DNA from: a virus
IMG/VR virus record: IMGVR_UViG_3300020213_000513
Location: 1-22,116 of that record
Strand: one strand, 5' to 3'
Length of the DNA stretch: 22,116 bases
Below are positions 7,139 through 13,439 of the stretch, one piece after another. The notes under the pieces are model-generated. The model was not told the DNA's origin. It searched no databases and saw nothing but the letters and a program-made list of their open reading frames with translations. The position numbers were made by a program, and so were the translations under genes. Each line of letters begins with the position of its first letter. The first letter of the stretch is position 1.

Positions 7139-7860
7139 CACCGCGCCCCGTTCTTGCTCGGCAAAGCCCGCTCGCTGCGTCCCTCTGGCGGATGCGGCAC
7201 CGGCCGATCCATCTCCTGTCGCAACTGTGCAACCTTGCGAGCCCTGACGTTGGCGGGGTGGTCGTAAGTCTGGGCTGCCACGAGCTTGTCGCAGGCGATA
7301 TTGTGGGGGTAGTAGGGATCGCGGTAAGGGTTCGGATCGGGATTGATCACAATCGGGCTGGGGCGATTGATTCCATTGATCGAGATCGTCATTTGGGCCG
7401 CGACAAAGTCTACCTCGCGCCGCATCGCCACGCACCGCCCCGAGCAATACGGCCCATTCCAGTCCCGATCGCATAGAGCCGTCGCCACATCGAACTTTCG
7501 CGCGCACTGAATGCAGGCCGCCTGTAGAGGCTTTGGTGCCACCGGATCGTCGTGCCACTCCTCGTCTATGGCCACGAAGTTACAGATCTCTTGCTCGGTG
7601 CAGCGCATCTTGACGCCTCTCAAGTCAAGCGCCGCATTTATCTCCCGCACCCGTTGAACTTCTTCGGCTGAAACTTGGCTGCTCATTGCTCGATTCCCTT
7701 CGTTCTTCTCGACCAGCACGTGACACGCCTCATGCCGCACAAGCCGGCCGCCACTTGACTCAAAGAAGCACCGTTCACCGTTCGCAGTCTCGAGCCCGCA
7801 CGTCTCGCAGCTCAGGGTGAAGGACGAATAGAACGGGCGCCAGTCACGATCGGTTTTCAT
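7138..7860 (-). CDS. Zinc-binding hypothetical protein (240 aa)
   Basis: It overlaps the upstream gene as ATGA at 7857-7860. The N-terminus has CETCGLETANGERC with a nearby HEACH, a possible zinc site. A second site is CIQC...C...CSGRC around residues 118-146, the same C-x2-C...C-x3-C layout as the finger repeats at 8772-10108. The segment from MSSQVSAEEVQRV to CTEQEICNFV is helical. The C-terminal region is proline-rich (PNPYRDPYYPHN) and then basic. An internal ATG at residue 59 could make a shorter form. The function is unknown. Confidence 0.65.
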   Translation of the reverse strand: MKTDRDWRPFYSSFTLSCETCGLETANGERCFFESSGGRLVRHEACHVLVEKNEGNRAMSSQVSAEEVQRVREINAALDLRGVKMRCTEQEICNFVAIDEEWHDDPVAPKPLQAACIQCARKFDVATALCDRDWNGPYCSGRCVAMRREVDFVAAQMTISINGINRPSPIVINPDPNPYRDPYYPHNIACDKLVAAQTYDHPANVRARKVAQLRQEMDRPVPHPPEGRSERALPSKNGAR

Positions 7861-8081
7861 CCTTGCTCTCCCTGCGCGTCAACCGCGCTCATCTTCATCC
7901 TCAACAGTACGCCATCGCAATGATAGCAAGGGCTCCAAAGCGGACGGGCATTGTCGTGTGTAACTTCGCAAGTGCGACAGTAATCGCTGCCGTAGAAACG
8001 AGGCGCGCAGCAATGCCGGCACCCTTCATAATCAGTTCCTACTTCGTAACCAAACTTAGAGCCGTCTTCGTAGAGAGTCAT
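7857..8081 (-). CDS. Small zinc-ribbon-like protein (74 aa)
   Basis: It is bounded by ATGA overlaps on both sides. Seen: CRHCC at about residue 21, CRTCEVTHDN at 36 and CYHCDG at 52, giving three closely spaced C-x2-C pairs that could bind one or two zinc ions. It begins MTLYEDGSKFGYEVGTDYEG. No named family; probably a phage accessory protein made with its neighbours. Confidence 0.65.
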   Translation of the reverse strand: MTLYEDGSKFGYEVGTDYEGCRHCCAPRFYGSDYCRTCEVTHDNARPLWSPCYHCDGVLLRMKMSAVDAQGEQG

Positions 8082-8467
8082 GTTGATTCAATCTCCTTAG
8101 TTGCCGCGCTCGATTTGTAAAGCCTCAGTCTTCCGACCCACTTCTTCGCCAGCGACTTGCGCATCGGCACGAAGGCCAGGACTGTCATGCTCCCGGCCGG
8201 GACCTCGGTGCGCCCGTTGTCGAACACGGAAACCATCAAGCCGTCGAGCGCTCGATCGCGACTCAGCTTTTCGAAGTCTCGGATGGTTCCACCGAGAATC
8301 ACCTTCGGATAATCGTTCGATTCCCAGGCGGCGAGCGGTGAGCTTCCCTCTTTTTCTGCCTTGCGCATCGCCAGCTGAACGCCGTGACCGACCTGCGCCG
8401 CTAGCTTGCCGGGCGACATGGTGAGTTCAGTGCGCGCCACGATGTACATCACTAATTCATCAGTCAT
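8078..8467 (-). CDS. pth2: Peptidyl-tRNA hydrolase, Pth2 type
   Basis: Pth2 enzymes release the peptide from peptidyl-tRNA that falls off stalled ribosomes. The N-terminus (MYIVARTELTMSPGKLAAQV, then GHGVQLAMRKA) matches the Pth2 signature 'R.DL.M..GK.AAQ..HA', with likely catalytic K21 and H28. A later VILGG...DFEKLSRDRALDG also fits. At 129 residues it has the family's usual size. Pth2 is the archaeal and eukaryotic type, while bacteria normally use the unrelated Pth1, so a phage copy is notable. It may rescue ribosomes during infection. It sits between a zinc protein and a 103-residue unknown with ATGA overlaps. Confidence 0.85.
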   Translation of the reverse strand: MTDELVMYIVARTELTMSPGKLAAQVGHGVQLAMRKAEKEGSSPLAAWESNDYPKVILGGTIRDFEKLSRDRALDGLMVSVFDNGRTEVPAGSMTVLAFVPMRKSLAKKWVGRLRLYKSSAATKEIEST

Positions 8468-8775
8468 ATTGACTCAATCTCCAGCGTTGCCGCCTCTAAC
8501 TCGTGACTGCTTTTCCTGCTCCAGACAACTGCGTCATCTTTCCGCCTAACTATCCGGACGTCCCCGCCGACCGCCTCCGCGGTCCGTATCAGCCGGTCAA
8601 GGCCGCCGTCAGCATCGTTACCGTTGGCCATCGCGACCCATTGCGGGGAGTCGGCGAACGGGCGAAGGAGCGATTTCTCAACTACGTACCGACCGGTGAG
8701 CTTGGCCTCGTAGGGGGAGACGGTTGAGCCGTTGAGCGGACGGCCGAGGCCTGATGTTTGATAGTAGGATCTCAT
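8464..8775 (-). CDS. Hypothetical protein (103 aa)
   Basis: The ATG at 8775 overlaps the stop of the finger protein upstream (ATGA), and the stop overlaps pth2 in the same way. The frame extends further upstream, but that part is only the shadow of the finger gene. The product (MRSYYQTSGLGRPLNGSTVS, then RYVVEKSLLRPFADSPQW, then RTAEAVGGDVRIVRRKDDAV) looks like a small alpha/beta domain. I do not recognise the family. Confidence 0.65.
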   Translation of the reverse strand: MRSYYQTSGLGRPLNGSTVSPYEAKLTGRYVVEKSLLRPFADSPQWVAMANGNDADGGLDRLIRTAEAVGGDVRIVRRKDDAVVWSRKSSHELEAATLEIESI

Positions 8776-9320
8776 GCCGACTTCTTTCCGGTAAGTGGGC
8801 TTAGGCCCTTTTGAACACGGCTCCACACCGACATGGGCTGGATCCCTGTCACCCGAGCGATCTCGGCACAGGTCAGCGGCACTCCGTGAATGGCCAGACG
8901 CGTGGTTACGCACGCCCGACTACACAACTCCGCCCTGTCGAAGGCGCCCCACCCGTAGCACCCATCACCTCCGCGCTTCGGCTTCGGGCCAAACATCTTC
9001 CCGCAGGCGGTGCACTTCTTCTCCTCGTACGGTCTAGCGAGACTTGCGCCGTGACACGCCCGACCACACCACTTCGCCATGTCAAAGGCGGGCCACTTGT
9101 AGTGCCCGTTACCTCCGCGCTTCGGGCCAAACATCTTCCCGCAGTTGAGACACGGCTTCTCTTCGTACGGTCTAGTGGCACTTGCGTAGCTACACGCCCG
9201 ACTACACGGCTTCTGCTTGTCAAAGCGACGCCACATGTAGTCCCCGCGACCGTCGCGCTTCGGGCCAAACATCTTTCCACAGGCGGGGCACTTCTTCTCC
9301 TCGTACGGCCTCGCTTTCAT
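8772..9320 (-). CDS. Multi-zinc-finger/HTH protein, paralogue B (3 fingers)
   Basis: The start is ATG 9320, overlapping the upstream paralogue's stop (ATGA). The protein is 182 residues: three near-identical modules of 41-46 residues (RPYEEKKCPACGKMFGPKR..., then F-D-x5-C-x3-C), separated by the spacers SYASAT and HGASLA. They are followed by a C-terminal HTH (LTCAEIARVTGIQPMSVWSR, then VQKGLSPLTGKKSA). Each module offers four Cys for one zinc. The HTH matches that of the upstream paralogue except in the recognition-helix part. Such proteins probably bind DNA. This copy looks like the upstream gene with two modules fewer. The exact function is unknown. Confidence 0.82.
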   Translation of the reverse strand: MKARPYEEKKCPACGKMFGPKRDGRGDYMWRRFDKQKPCSRACSYASATRPYEEKPCLNCGKMFGPKRGGNGHYKWPAFDMAKWCGRACHGASLARPYEEKKCTACGKMFGPKPKRGGDGCYGWGAFDRAELCSRACVTTRLAIHGVPLTCAEIARVTGIQPMSVWSRVQKGLSPLTGKKSA

Positions 9321-10108
9321 GCCGACTTCTTTCCGGTAAGTGGGTTTAGGCCATCTCGAACACGGCGCCTCACCGAATCGTAATGGACCCCTGTCACCCG
9401 AGCGATCTCGGCACAGGTCAGCAGCACTCCGTGAATGGCCAGATGCGTGGTTATGCACGCATAACTACAAGACTTCTGCCTGTCAAAGCTACGCCACGTG
9501 TAGCACCCATCACCTCCGCGCTTAGGGCCAAACATCTTCCCGCAGGCGGCGCACTTCTTCTCTTCGTACGGGCGAACGCTACACGCCCGACCACACAACT
9601 TCCCCTCGTTAAAGTCGCCCCACTGGTAGCACCCGTTACCTCTGCGCTTCGGGCCAAACATCTTTCCACAGGCGGGGCACTTCTTCTCTTCGTACGGTCT
9701 AGCGAGACTTGCGCCGTGACACGCATGACTACACCACTTCGCCCTGTCAAAGCTACGCCACATGTAGTTCCCGCGACCGTCGCGCTTCGGGCCAAACATC
9801 TTCCCGCAGTTGAGACACGGCTTCTCTTCGTACGGTCTAGTGGCACTTGCGTAGCTACACGCATGACTACACCACTTCGCCCTGTCAAAGCTACGCCACA
9901 TGTAGTTCCCGCGACCGTCGCGCTTCGGGCCAAACATCTTTCCACAGGCGGGGCACTTCTTCTCCTCGTACGGTCTAACGAGACACGCCTGACCACACAA
10001 CTCCGCCCTGTCGAAGGCGCCCCACCCGTAGCGCCCGTCACCGTTGCGCTTCGGGCCAAACATCTTGCCGCAGGCGGTGCACTTCTTCTCTTCGTACAGG
10101 CGTTTCAC
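9317..10108 (-). CDS. Multi-zinc-finger/HTH protein, paralogue A (5 fingers)
   Basis: A 263-residue protein starting with GTG 10108, overlapping the helicase stop (GTGA). Five modules have Cys ligands at about 10/13/38/42, 52/55/80/84, 98/101/126/130, 144/147/172/176 and 186/189/214/218. Each has the shape C-x2-C-GKMFGPKR-(n)-C-x3-C. The modules are followed by a C-terminal HTH (LTCAEIARVTGVHYDSVRRR, then VRDGLNPLTGKKSA). Modules 2 and 3 are encoded by almost identical DNA. The finger shape resembles the C-terminal zinc modules of phage HNH nucleases, including the one in the terL intein, but no nuclease motif is present here. A DNA-binding regulator or a decoy are possible roles. Confidence 0.82.
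   Translation of the reverse strand: MKRLYEEKKCTACGKMFGPKRNGDGRYGWGAFDRAELCGQACLVRPYEEKKCPACGKMFGPKRDGRGNYMWRSFDRAKWCSHACSYASATRPYEEKPCLNCGKMFGPKRDGRGNYMWRSFDRAKWCSHACHGASLARPYEEKKCPACGKMFGPKRRGNGCYQWGDFNEGKLCGRACSVRPYEEKKCAACGKMFGPKRGGDGCYTWRSFDRQKSCSYACITTHLAIHGVLLTCAEIARVTGVHYDSVRRRVRDGLNPLTGKKSA
9719..9940 (-). repeat. Tandem coding repeat, 138-bp period, with an 84-bp identical core
   Basis: The segment 9719-9802 is repeated base for base at 9857-9940, exactly 138 bp (46 codons) apart, encoding fingers 2 and 3 of paralogue A. Other finger-encoding units of both paralogues, across about 8900-10100, share long near-identical tracts such as CTTCGGGCCAAACATCTT. The identity at DNA level, with in-frame spacing, indicates recent expansion by unequal recombination or slippage. 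Confidence 0.9.
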
Positions 10109-11433
10109 CCGAACATCTCCCGCATCACACTCTCAACGAATCCACGCGGAGCTTTCTTCTGCTTGGCCAGCGCCTCAATTCGCCGCCGCGCCGCTTTCTT
10201 TTCGCTCTCAAGCGCCTGCATCTCCTCCAGCTCCGCACGTCTCTTAGCCACCACTTCCTCAGGCTCCGGCTGCTCCGCCCCGCACTCCGGACAGACCATG
10301 ACTGCGATAGGCATAGCGCACCGGCACCCTTCGCCGGCGCACACTTTCATCGGCTCGGGCCCCTTGATCTTCGGCGGCGCCTCCAGCGACCACTCAACGA
10401 TCGCTTCCGGTGAGCCATGCCTCCAAGCGTTACCAACCTCGTCGAGCACGACGTAGCGTTTCGAACTTGGCCGCGCGCCACGGCCGCACATCTGCCGATA
10501 GAGGGTCAAGCTCTTGGTAGGACGGGCGAGCACGATGCATTCAACGTCCGGGCAATCCACGCCCTCAGTCAACACCTGAACGTTCACGATGACCTTGGTC
10601 GCGCCGCTACGTAACCGCTCCATGATCGCGTCACGGTCCGCCGCTGACGTCTCCCATGACAGCATCTCGGCCTTCACGTGGGCCGCGAGGAAGCGCCGAC
10701 AGAGCTGCTTCGCATGCTTAACCGAGACCGCGAAAGCGATTGTGGACGCGCCTGGGCAGATGCGCCGCCACTCGGCAACGATGCTCTTCGTGAGCTTATG
10801 CCGACCCATCGCGCGCTCTAGCGTTCGCTCCGACCAGTCACCACCACCGGGCGGCAAACCCTTCACCAGCTCGCGCGCCTTGTCCTTCGGTATCCAATAG
10901 ACGCGCGAGCGCGCAAGGTAGCCACCTGCAATCAGGTCAACCGCTTCGGCCATGATCAGTAGCTTTTCGAACACGTCACCGAGCGGCTGCCCGTCAAGCC
11001 GCGCTGGCGTCGCGGTGAGTCCCAACACCTGAGCCCTTGGCAGAGCCTTCAAGACGGCGCGGTAGCCCGCTGCCATCGCGTGGTGGGCCTCGTCAACGAC
11101 GACCAGATCACGTTTGCCCACGTCGTGCCCGCGGAACATGAAGATCGAAGCCACGAGCACGCGCGCGTTTACGTTGTACGAATCCTTACCGCTCAGCAGC
11201 CCAATGTCGGCACGCGGCACGCCGGCTTTCACAAGCTGTTCAATTGCCTGCTCGAGTAGCTCCCAGCGGTGGGCCAGCCACAGCACACGAAGCTTGGGGC
11301 GCGACTGAATGAGCGCGGCGCCGATGACGGTTTTTCCGGCTCCCGTTGGAGCAACGGCGAGCAGCCTTTTCACGCTACGGAAGGCTCGGACGATCTGGGC
11401 TACCGCACGGGTTTCATAGGTTCTTAGTTTCAT
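10105..11433 (-). CDS. SF2 DEAH-box helicase with C-terminal zinc ribbon
   Basis: A 442-residue ATP-dependent helicase. Motif I is APTGAGKT (residues 28-35), motif II is VVVDEAHH (DEAH at 114-117), motif III is GLTATPAR, and the C-terminal RecA lobe carries QMCGRGAR (motif VI). A Cys-rich patch (CAGEGCRCAMPIAVMVCPEC) follows, then a charged helical tail. Phages often carry such Ssl2/RadD-like helicases with replication genes. Here it is the first gene after the csf/cysH cassette, and its ribosome-binding site (AGGGCGGA) lies within the 27-bp repeat that also ends the DnaB-type gene. It could serve replication or repair. A link with the cassette, taking the place of the absent dinG, is possible but unproven. 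Confidence 0.9.
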   Translation of the reverse strand: MKLRTYETRAVAQIVRAFRSVKRLLAVAPTGAGKTVIGAALIQSRPKLRVLWLAHRWELLEQAIEQLVKAGVPRADIGLLSGKDSYNVNARVLVASIFMFRGHDVGKRDLVVVDEAHHAMAAGYRAVLKALPRAQVLGLTATPARLDGQPLGDVFEKLLIMAEAVDLIAGGYLARSRVYWIPKDKARELVKGLPPGGGDWSERTLERAMGRHKLTKSIVAEWRRICPGASTIAFAVSVKHAKQLCRRFLAAHVKAEMLSWETSAADRDAIMERLRSGATKVIVNVQVLTEGVDCPDVECIVLARPTKSLTLYRQMCGRGARPSSKRYVVLDEVGNAWRHGSPEAIVEWSLEAPPKIKGPEPMKVCAGEGCRCAMPIAVMVCPECGAEQPEPEEVVAKRRAELEEMQALESEKKAARRRIEALAKQKKAPRGFVESVMREMFG

Positions 11434-11455
11434 GATAAATCCGCCCTGTTGTCGA
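11429..11455 (-). repeat. 27-bp direct repeat, copy at the cysH end of the cassette
   Basis: It is identical base for base to 15613-15639. On the minus strand it contains codons for DNRADLS, the stop, and an ATG overlapping that stop, preceded by the AGGGCGGA ribosome-binding sequence. In this copy the ATG is that of the SF2 helicase. The two copies are 4184 bp apart, in the same orientation, and enclose the csf/cysH cassette. Confidence 0.95.
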
Positions 11456-11459
11456 TCAC
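11430..11459 (-). other. Micro-ORF scar: GTG-IDNRADLS-stop, copy of the DnaB-type C-terminus
   Basis: GTG at 11459 overlaps the stop of the PRWW micro-ORF (GTGA), and the nine-codon frame MIDNRADLS ends in TGA overlapping the helicase ATG (ATGA). Its last seven residues are identical, in DNA and protein, to the C-terminus of the DnaB-type helicase 4.2 kb upstream. It is best read as a leftover of that gene's end that keeps the helicase coupled, not as a functional peptide. Confidence 0.6.
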
Positions 11460-11515
11460 TTTTCCCACCATCGCGGCTCGTCTCTGCCGTCGCATGGTTC
11501 TTTTCGGTTAGTCAT
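11456..11515 (-). CDS. PRWW micro-ORF 2 (19 aa)
   Basis: The ATG at 11515 overlaps the cysH stop (ATGA), and the stop overlaps the next GTG (GTGA). The peptide is MTNRKEPCDGRDEPRWWEK. Its tail (PRWW plus an acidic residue) matches that of the 27-residue micro-ORF at the other end of the cassette, where the DNA CGATGGTGGGA is shared. That DNA also places a GGTGGGA ribosome-binding-like sequence just before the next start, so conservation may come from coupling and not from the peptide. Role unknown. Confidence 0.45.
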   Translation of the reverse strand: MTNRKEPCDGRDEPRWWEK

Positions 11516-12321
11516 GATGTCAGACCTATTTGTGGAAACTCAACAACAAGACGCCGCCAAACGTCGGGGTCCACGAGGCGAAGCTGGCCATGACGCCCCC
11601 AGCCCGATCCGCGCTCTCCCAGCGCTCCTGATACACGCTGGCCCTCTCGTGGCACACCAGACTCGCTCAACAAATCGTAAGCTCGGTGGTACCGAAGACC
11701 TCGCGTCGCGATGTATGCCCAGACGTCTGCGAGCGACCAGCGGGCTAGCGGCATACAATACCACGTCCCGTCTCGCCCTCGGTACAACTCACCACGCGAC
11801 CCCGTGTGCATTGCGCGGGCGTGGCTCTCTTGCGCGCGAACGCCGTGGGTGATCACACGTAGTCTCTCCCTCACTACGAATGTTTCGCTTGGCTCGTCGA
11901 TTAGCACGCGCTTAGCGTCAAATTGGCAGTCAGAATCTACGGGCCGCGCATAGCCCCACCAGCCGGCATAGCGCGCCATGTCCAGCATGGTCAGTCGTGG
12001 CGCGATCGTCAGCGCGCCGACGTGGCGCACCATCTCGTATGTCTCCGACAGCTCGGCGCCAGAATCGAAGAACGCGATCGGCGCAATAGACAGGACATCG
12101 CGCACGAGGGCGACGCAAACGGTGGAGTCCTTACCGCCCGAGAACGAAACGCCTACCGCTCCAACCTCGGAAGCGCGGCGTATTACGTCAAGCGAGGCGT
12201 CCACGCGTCGCTTGAATGCAGCGCTTTGCGCGTGAACGAAGTCCTCTCGCCGGACCGCGCTACCGGCCGCCTCCTGTTCCGCCGTCTCCAGCAGCTCCGC
12301 CACCCTTGCCTTTAGTTCCAC
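11512..12321 (-). CDS. cysH-like: CysH-like PAPS reductase-family protein
   Basis: A 269-residue protein with the PP-loop VSFSGGKDSTVCVALVRD (SGGKDS at 61-66), followed by IAFFDSGAELSETYEMVRHV, RVITHGVRAQESHARAM and the W-x-L-ADVWAYI segment typical of the PAPS reductase/DndC/CysH group. These fold like N-type ATP pyrophosphatases and bind adenylated substrates. The C-terminal ECG-type motif of true sulfate-assimilation reductases is not seen. A CysH-like gene next to csf1-cas11-csf2-csf3 is the known hallmark of type IV-B CRISPR-Cas loci, where its role is unresolved. It starts with GTG at 12321 with AGGGG upstream and a 10-base overlap with the preceding gene. Stand-alone phage PAPS reductases also exist, so the link rests on context. 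Confidence 0.85.
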   Translation of the reverse strand: MELKARVAELLETAEQEAAGSAVRREDFVHAQSAAFKRRVDASLDVIRRASEVGAVGVSFSGGKDSTVCVALVRDVLSIAPIAFFDSGAELSETYEMVRHVGALTIAPRLTMLDMARYAGWWGYARPVDSDCQFDAKRVLIDEPSETFVVRERLRVITHGVRAQESHARAMHTGSRGELYRGRDGTWYCMPLARWSLADVWAYIATRGLRYHRAYDLLSESGVPREGQRVSGALGERGSGWGRHGQLRLVDPDVWRRLVVEFPQIGLTS

Positions 12322-12782
12322 CCTTGCCGCCCCTCGTGCCTTTGATTTTTTTTGCCATGGCTAACTCTATCGCAGCCAGCGAGCACCGTCACCAGTTGCG
12401 GCAACCCTGGCACTGAGCGGGACACGCGGAACCGTAGCCGCCACGGTTTGCCGCCGCGCCAAAGCTCGAGGCCGCTTTCTAGCAACTTGACGAAGTGCGC
12501 TTTGACAGACAGCTCTGTCAGCTCCGAAACGGCCTGAGCGAGGCTCACGGCGCGCTTGCCGGGGCATCGTTGCCGGTAGCGAGCGACGGCGTGATCAGTG
12601 ATTTCCCATCGCGCCGGGCTTGATACCAGCGCGCAAACCTCGCCCGGCTTCGGGCCAGCGCTTCTGGACGCGAGGCGCAAGCCGCCTTTATTCGCCGTCG
12701 ATTTTTTGTCAGGCACACTGGCGCCGCGCATGTTGTCCGGCGCTCGCGCTTGTGGTTGAACGGATGATCGCAAATTACGCAT
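12312..12782 (-). CDS. Hypothetical protein with an ITDHAVARYRQR motif (156 aa or shorter)
   Basis: The C-terminal two thirds (WEITDHAVARYRQRCPGKRA, then LTELSVKAHFVKLLESGLEL, then RFRVSRSV...LVTVLAG) is a well-formed small domain of a kind common in phage and plasmid hypothetical proteins; the 'ITDHAV.RY..R' start is recognisable. ATG 12782 has AGGACGAG upstream, but the first 55 residues look unstructured and overlap the finger gene in another frame for about 240 bases, so the true start may lie further in. It lies between csf3 and cysH in the cassette. No biochemical role is known to me. Confidence 0.65.
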   Translation of the reverse strand: MRNLRSSVQPQARAPDNMRGASVPDKKSTANKGGLRLASRSAGPKPGEVCALVSSPARWEITDHAVARYRQRCPGKRAVSLAQAVSELTELSVKAHFVKLLESGLELWRGGKPWRLRFRVSRSVPGLPQLVTVLAGCDRVSHGKKNQRHEGRQGWN

Positions 12783-12820
12783 CGACTCGTCCTAACCAGG
12801 GATGGCGCACAGGTTTTCAT
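12545..12820 (-). CDS. Zinc-finger protein (91 aa) within the csf cassette
   Basis: ATG 12820 lies 29 bases inside the end of the csf3-like gene. The product has CVICDHPFNHKRERRTTCAAPVC (residues about 15-37), a C-x2-C...C-x4-C zinc module like those of phage HNH and finger proteins, followed by a basic helical region (KNRRRIKAACASRPEALARS, then RARFARWYQARRDGK). It may bind nucleic acid. It overlaps the following gene in a different frame for more than 200 bases. Its position in the cassette suggests an accessory role, which is unproven. Confidence 0.7.
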   Translation of the reverse strand: MKTCAPSLVRTSRCVICDHPFNHKRERRTTCAAPVCLTKNRRRIKAACASRPEALARSRARFARWYQARRDGKSLITPSLATGNDAPASAP

Positions 12821-13439
12821 TTGCGTGATTCCAATAGGGCGGGGCGAGGCAACGGAAGCCCTGCCGCGGAGACATGAGGCCGGGGTAATCAAGCGGTAGA
12901 GGTCGGAGCGGTTTACCTTCCCGGAGCACAGGGAAACCCTCCCACGGCTCGCAGGTCGTAACGACCCACGGGCCCGCCAGTTTGCCCTTGCCGCTGCCAC
13001 GATAGCGGCCGAGATAGCGCACGTCGCTCAGCAAATCGCGGATCGCCTCCGCCTCGCCGAGGCAGTACCAACGCATCTCGTCCCCCAGCATCAACATGAC
13101 GGCATAGGGCAATCGATAGCCCTTATTCGGTCCAGCAGAAATTTTGACTCGCCTGATCTTGTCAGTGCCGAGTCGCGCGAATTCCTGCACTGGCGCACGC
13201 CGCTGTTTGTGGCGCCCCTCGTTTTCTTCTACAACAAACTGCGCCTCAGAACACAAATGAAACCTTCCGCCTGGCTCGCGCTTGATTGGGATCTCGATCG
13301 GCTCCGCGTCGCCCGGGTTGTGCGGAGCCAGAAGGCCGCGACGGTTCGCTACCACGGACATCAGCAACGCATCGAGCATGATCGGCGTGTGAAAAACCAC
13401 GCCGCCCTCCAGCTGCGCAGACACGATCAAAGGGATCAT
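12792..13439 (-). CDS. csf3: Csf3-like (Cas5-group) subunit of a type IV CRISPR-Cas complex
   Basis: A 215-residue protein whose ATG overlaps the csf2-like stop (ATGA). The N-terminus has a strand and then TPIMLDALLMSVVANRRGLL, the 'LDALL' helix of Csf3-type RAMP proteins. GGRFHLCSEAQFVVEENEGR follows (the conserved 'CS' segment), then a charged region, LGRYRGSGKGKLAGPWVV (Gly-rich RAMP loop) and a C-terminal RCLAPPYW. In type IV complexes Csf3 plays the Cas5 part, holding the 5' handle of the guide RNA. The gene order csf1-cas11-csf2-csf3 supports the call. Recognition is from motifs only; a diverged RAMP protein of another kind is the main alternative. Confidence 0.75.
   Translation of the reverse strand: MIPLIVSAQLEGGVVFHTPIMLDALLMSVVANRRGLLAPHNPGDAEPIEIPIKREPGGRFHLCSEAQFVVEENEGRHKQRRAPVQEFARLGTDKIRRVKISAGPNKGYRLPYAVMLMLGDEMRWYCLGEAEAIRDLLSDVRYLGRYRGSGKGKLAGPWVVTTCEPWEGFPVLREGKPLRPLPLDYPGLMSPRQGFRCLAPPYWNHANENLCAIPG

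Noticed and set aside
9451-10059. Minus-strand shadow frame with repeated 'GRCLARSA' units
   Set aside because: It mirrors the finger repeats in a different frame and has no start coupling or domain; the finger frame has conserved Cys and the coupled ends.
8900-10100. Possible CRISPR array from regular repeats
   Set aside because: The repeat units are 123-138 bp, coding, in frame and without unique spacers, so they are protein modules and not a CRISPR array. No other array was seen in the window.
9383-10456. A 357-codon plus-strand ORF across the finger genes
   Set aside because: It is antisense to the clear finger/HTH and helicase genes and repeats with their period; its length comes from the repeated DNA and lack of stops in GC-rich sequence.
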